64,000 nt of DNA from Oxyura jamaicensis (lineage: Eukaryota > Chordata > Aves > Anseriformes > Anatidae), in contig NC_048897.1 of NCBI RefSeq assembly GCF_011077185.1, positions 17,814,843-17,878,842 on the forward strand, read 5' to 3'. The position numbers and the translations under genes were made by a program. Every line of letters begins with the position of its first letter. Position 1 is the first letter of the stretch. Below, piece after piece: positions 59,644 to 64,000 of the stretch. Below the pieces are notes generated by a model. The model searched no databases and was not told the DNA's origin. It saw only the letters and a list, made by a program, of their open reading frames with translations.

Positions 59644-62040
59644 CTGTGTACTTCCCAGTTTACGCACATAAAATACATGTTTCTTCTTAGTGAGGAAATG
59701 TTGATATTAATAAACCTTTGGAGAAGATCACACACTTCAGTGTTTTTTCATTGCTTTCCACTCCCACATGTAGGCACGTGGTGTGGTTGTGCAAGTGGGA
59801 GCTTCCTTTGTAGTTGTTTGTCTTGTGTGCCTCCTTGTGAGGAAATATGGAAATTAAAATTGCTATTATCCAGAATAATTTTTAGAAACGTCAATGAATA
59901 AGTAGATAGTAAAGGATCTCCTTTAATTGAAATAGTAATTTAAAATACCTTAAGCCACCAGAAGCTGAGCTTTTTTCAGAGGATTGCCTTTATTGCCATT
60001 ACAGGTCCAGCTGAATCTGCTGTGCTGTGCGTTTCTGAGTAATTGTCTGCGGTAGAGGAAGGTTTGTTAAGGTTAGAAATTACATTCTCCTCTACTACAA
60101 CTAAAGAAATGGCTGCTTTCTGCCTGCCAGTGGCATGCTTAAAAACAAAACTAACCCAACCCACAGGGAGTTAAAATATTTTTGTCCTAAGTCGTCACGT
60201 CTGGCCGAGGAGTGACCTCAACCTTCTCCTGCTCTGAATCATTGCTGAGATAGCCACGTGCTCTAAATAGGCTGAAGTAGATTACAGTGCCAGAAACTGT
60301 TTGTCTTTTCACGTGTCTCGGATGGCTAAATGAATACAACCTTGACATTGTTAAAAAGGGCGCTGCTACGCCCAGTTACTGTAGGTGTAGTAGCAGATTA
60401 ACCACTCTAACTGCTTTCATGTGTGTAATCTTTCCAATCTTGATCTGGTGGCCATGTTGCTTTTCTCCCGTGGCACGTAGGCAATGCTTGACCATGGTTT
60501 TAATCCTGAAGCTGTTTTTTGCATTGGTTGGTGCGGAGAAAATGCTCCTTTTCAAGGAGTTCAAATACTATAAAAAAAAAATAAAATAGATGTGACACTG
60601 GCAGGGTTAGGCTGCATTTATGTGCCGCCCCTCCCTGCCCCAACAATATATTTGAATTGAAAAAAGTTCTTAAAGTGATCCTTCAAGAAATACCTGAGAG
60701 CAGTGCTTTTCATGCTTGCTGAAATTCTCTGTCCTGAAATTAATGTACGCTGTGATGTAGTTAGTCTGATGAAGCCAGCACAGTTTCTGGCAGTAGTCAA
60801 AATTAATACTTCAGAAGGAGGAGAGATGCTGGAAGCAAAGAAATTCTTTCCTGTTTGTTATTTTCTTGCATTTATGATCAGACCTATAATTTGCACAATT
60901 ATAAAACTTACTGGTGTAAGCTGTTAAAACCTTCCCTTACGGTCACCCATTAAGGTGTGAATGAGAGCTTGCTTGCTTTTCAAGCAGAAAGGAGAGCTGT
61001 CTCACCTGGTACTTGGAATTACAGTAATTCTTGCTAGGCTGTTTCACCTTCACAAGGTGTGTATATTCTGGATTTTTGCATTTTAGTTTTGTGTTCTGGC
61101 AGCAAAGACAATAACTTAAAAAATTCATTGCTACCTTCTTGGTAGCTTCCAGCTTTTTGTTTTCTCCTACAAGTTTGTGATACAGTGTCCTAGGTTTTGA
61201 TGGTATGTCTGAAAGGAAAGAATAGTTAACTTAAGCAGCTTCATTTTCTTCAGATAGCTTTGCCGAGCTTACAGTTTCTGGGGATGGTGCTGCCCTCTCT
61301 TTTCCCTCATTTAGTACATTCATCCACTTTGTGACCAATCCAAAACATATCTAGGACCTCTAAGATACTGTCTAGACAGTGGTGACAAGCTCTAACGAAG
61401 GATATGTTGTATAACATGAATGTATTGAATAGCTCTGCACTGTGTTAACCATGGCAATAAACCTATGGTTATATCATTACTGTAGTTTGGGAGAATGAGC
61501 AAGACATTTTCAATTCAGAAAATAACTCTGGGATCGAAGCATTAGTTGCCATTGGAGCTACATCCATAAACTTCCTCAGGTTTGGAACAGGTGTTTGGAA
61601 CAGCTACCTTATTATGCTCTTGTGCTTTATATAGGTTCTTATACTACTTTTATATTTGTGATATCTGAAGATCAAATGATAATATCAGTAAGGTATTAAA
61701 TGCTTTTGCTCATAATTGTCTCATGTTTTATTGTCTTTCACATCATGCACCAAAATGTGCTTTCTAGTTTATAAGTTACATTTTTTTTCCCAGTAGACAT
61801 CATCCATTTGGAGATAATCTTATACACCGGTTGTATTAGATGATGTCTAGGAGGTACTCCTTGTTTAAGTATATGACATTTCTTAGCCTGAAATTGTAAA
61901 AGAAATTTTCATAAGACCTGTAACCATATTGTTGCTCATATGTTGCTCTCTGCAGTAGAAAAACAGCAAAGAGCAATGAGGTAGAATTTAAACACATCAG
62001 GCTAGAAGGTACCTTTGTATAAGCATATCTTTCTGTTCAG
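59644..62040. other. AT-rich non-coding stretch, nothing recognised
   Basis: No gene is recognised. A 6-bp stem, CTCCTT/AAGGAG, lies near 60,545-60,560, followed by an A10 run at 60,572-60,581. In vertebrate DNA I do not read this as a terminator. Confidence 0.55.
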
Positions 62041-62123
62041 CAGGAACAGCCGAGAAAAAACAGCGCCAGGCAGCCAAGCAGCTGTGGCAAGTGCTGCTGC
62101 AGGAGCTGCCTGATGTTCTCTGA
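62041..62123 (+). other. Weak candidate terminal coding exon
   Basis: A pyrimidine-rich stretch ending ATATCTTTCTGTTCAG (62025-62040) is followed by an 83-bp GC-rich segment. In one frame, starting with a split codon, it reads GTAEKKQRQAAKQLWQVLLQ, then six further residues and a TGA at 62121-62123. The translation has charged and Gln/Leu-rich helix-like composition, unlike the Phe/Cys/Ser-rich noise elsewhere. However, all three frames are open across most of the segment, I recognise no protein, and no upstream exon is identified. It could be chance in a short GC-rich patch. Confidence 0.15.
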
Positions 62124-64000
62124 CACAGCCTGATGGCCACAAGTTATTTGCAGCGTGGTGTGGGTGTTTCTGGACAGGGAGACTGCACTGAAGTACAGTT
62201 ATGTGAGGTATAAAAAGTTTTCGTTGCCTCTCCTATAATCAAATCAAACCTGTTGGAGATAATAAAGGTAAAAGCTTTATGTGTATAAATAAAAGATCTG
62301 GATTTACCTTGCACTTTTGGGAAAGGAAACATCGTGATGAAAGAACATCGTAGTGGATGTTTAGTTTGTTCACTATGAGAGCAGTGGGAGCAGGGGGCTG
62401 GAACAGGCTGAGAGGTGAAATTCTGTCCGTTTTTGCTTCTCAAATAGCACATCTCTTTAATGCAGTCCACATGTTCAGCCTTGCTTGGCTTAAGGTAGTA
62501 GAGTTTTCATACGGGGGGAGGTAATATTTGCAAATAACTGTTCTTTTGCTGTCTGTAACTAAGATGTATGTGTTGAGCTAGCTAGACACGTCTCTGCCTT
62601 ACACAAGGAAGAGAAACCCTCATCATTATTGAGGGTTCCTATGTAGTTTGATTTGACTGCTCTTACTCACTCAGTGACACAAATGCCCTCACTGTATATA
62701 CAATGTGTGAATAGAAACAAGACTGAAAGCAGATGTTTGTATTACAGAGGGGAATGTTAGAACAATACTTTTTGACTATTTGTTGGGGGGGGGGGATATT
62801 TATTTATGTAGTTTATTTGAAGTTCTTGCATAAATTTGAAGTAGAAAACAATGAAGTTCAGTTTTATCTAAAGGACCTATTTCAGCTCAGCTGCAAACCT
62901 GCACAGCTAAATAGCTGTTCATGGGAGATGAATTAGTTTTTCCTCACCTGTTAATTTTTAATGTATTTTGGGCCTCATTCTTCTACTTCCCTAGTGCCTT
63001 ATTCAGGTGTTAGAACCACCTGTGGGTACTCTCCATAAGCAACCCCATTTGTGTGTAATGAAAGTCTTCAGCATACAAAACTCTCCTCAGGACTGTGGGT
63101 CCTTGGGTGTTTTTGTACACGAGGATCAGTGGATGAGCATGTTTTGCCAGTGAATAGATTTGATGTGTTTGCTTGTGCCTGTACTAACTGTCCTGTATGA
63201 GAAGACATGGGCTGAGTGGCATTTTTGTTTGTTCTGTGGCTGTGAATTGTTTGAATGTTCCTTTATGATGTTTTGTGAATGCATGTGCCAGCAGTGAACC
63301 TCTTCAGCTGGAAGGATGCTGATGATAACATGGGAAATAGGTGAGTAAAAGTTTAACTGATACTTATGGTTATGACATGGATAGGAACTCAATTAGAAAC
63401 AATAATCCTCTTTATCAGTTGCCAAGATCAGTTATTGCCATGTTCCCCCTCTAAGAGATTAAGGGACATATTTAATATGCTGGTTTACTTACAGAAATAC
63501 CTTCTCTTGTAGATTCTTTCAGGAGGACTTGTACCACTTAAAGAAAAGAATAAAGCTAAACTGTGCTCCTACTCATGAATTAAGTTTTAAGTTATTGGTG
63601 AAAAATTGTTCTATTATTGGTTCTATGATGATCTCTGATGTCAGAGATGTGACTCCCTGTAGAATTGCGTGCTAGTTCTATTTAGGAAGGCCATCTGAGT
63701 GGGTTAGGCTGGAATCAGCAAGTAAAAAAAGCTTTGGAGCCTTTTCATGTTTGGTTTTCTGGTAGAACAGCAGCTTTAAGATACAGCTAGATTCAGGAAA
63801 GAATTAGCTGTCTTTCCTGAGAAGTAGCTTTTATATTCTGAGAAGCACACCAGAAGATGCAAAGAGAGGATTTATTTTAATTTCATACATTTAATTTCTG
63901 CCCAGTATAAAATTACTCATAAGGGGTTGTTTGGAAAGCTGGTTAGCCGTGCAGCATGTAGTTTTTAAAATCCTCTTCCTCTGTGTTCTGCTTTCCATGA
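62124..64000. other. AT-rich non-coding stretch, nothing recognised
   Basis: No gene is recognised. A G11 run lies at 62785-62795. The minus frame at 62144-62470 (108 codons) and the minus frame at 63126-63392 show no domain. Confidence 0.6.
62785..62795. repeat. Poly-G tract (G11)
   Basis: Eleven consecutive G in AT-rich sequence. Together with the C13 at 3256-3268 it is a likely site of sequencing-length error. Confidence 0.9.

Noticed and set aside
59509..59901. 130-codon plus frame and overlapping frames on both strands
   Set aside because: The first third lies inside a reverse CR1 3' end, which is non-coding. The open frame is a by-product of the repeat.
60545..60581. Stem CTCCTT/AAGGAG with a nearby A run, resembling a bacterial-type terminator
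   Set aside because: The window is vertebrate nuclear DNA, the stem is only 6 bp, and the A run is on the wrong strand for plus-strand termination.
1..64000. tRNA, snRNA, snoRNA or microRNA genes
   Set aside because: I looked for tRNA B-box-like words, the U6 start and known let-7-type seeds by eye and found nothing convincing. A covariance-model scan would be decisive.

Overview
This window reads as nuclear DNA from a bird, lying in an intron, a long untranslated region or intergenic space. It contains no complete protein-coding gene that I can support. Three things suggest a bird. There are CR1 LINE pieces with the avian-type CR1 3' end, a short solo LTR whose ends resemble a common avian endogenous-retrovirus LTR family, and heavily decayed MIR-like SINEs of amniote age. 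The background is AT-rich and CpG-poor, with many homopolymer runs. Open reading frames are short, do not line up into operons and are full of stops. The longest are T-rich or low-complexity translations; the clearest exception is a decayed CR1 endonuclease region.

Layout. Positions 1-24,700 are AT-rich with a marked excess of long T runs on the given strand. They hold MIR-like relics near 6.4, 11.1, 14.5 and 20.2 kb, a retroviral LTR fragment near 7.6 kb, a solo LTR with a 5-bp target duplication at 19,740-19,920, and a GC-richer patch with a 12-bp tandem repeat near 23.0 kb. A well-formed poly(A)-site arrangement occurs at 24,668-24,724, about where the T-run excess ends. Positions 24,700-37,000 are mostly anonymous. 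They include a dense cluster of developmental-type binding motifs at 29.4-29.8 kb and an old LINE 3' fragment near 31.7 kb. An internally deleted CR1 copy occupies about 37,140-38,455: its endonuclease part is joined directly to its 3' end and the reverse transcriptase is gone. Two strong hairpin-forming sequences lie at 40,898-40,927 and 41,069-41,099. Positions 41,100-54,500 are featureless apart from an A/T low-complexity tract (47.64-47.74 kb) and a CR1 scrap (53.7 kb). A CpG-dense block at 54.54-54.84 kb, with a GC-richer shoulder to about 55.8 kb, is the best candidate for an unannotated promoter. A reverse-oriented CR1 3' end lies at 59.5-59.64 kb, and a weak candidate terminal exon at 62.04-62.12 kb.

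No set of genes working together can be described, and I see no convincing new biological system. The leads most worth testing are the CpG-dense block, the helically phased E-box array, the 13-bp perfect inverted repeat, and the strand asymmetry that appears to end near the poly(A)-type signal. Family assignments rest on remembered consensus features, since no search could be run.
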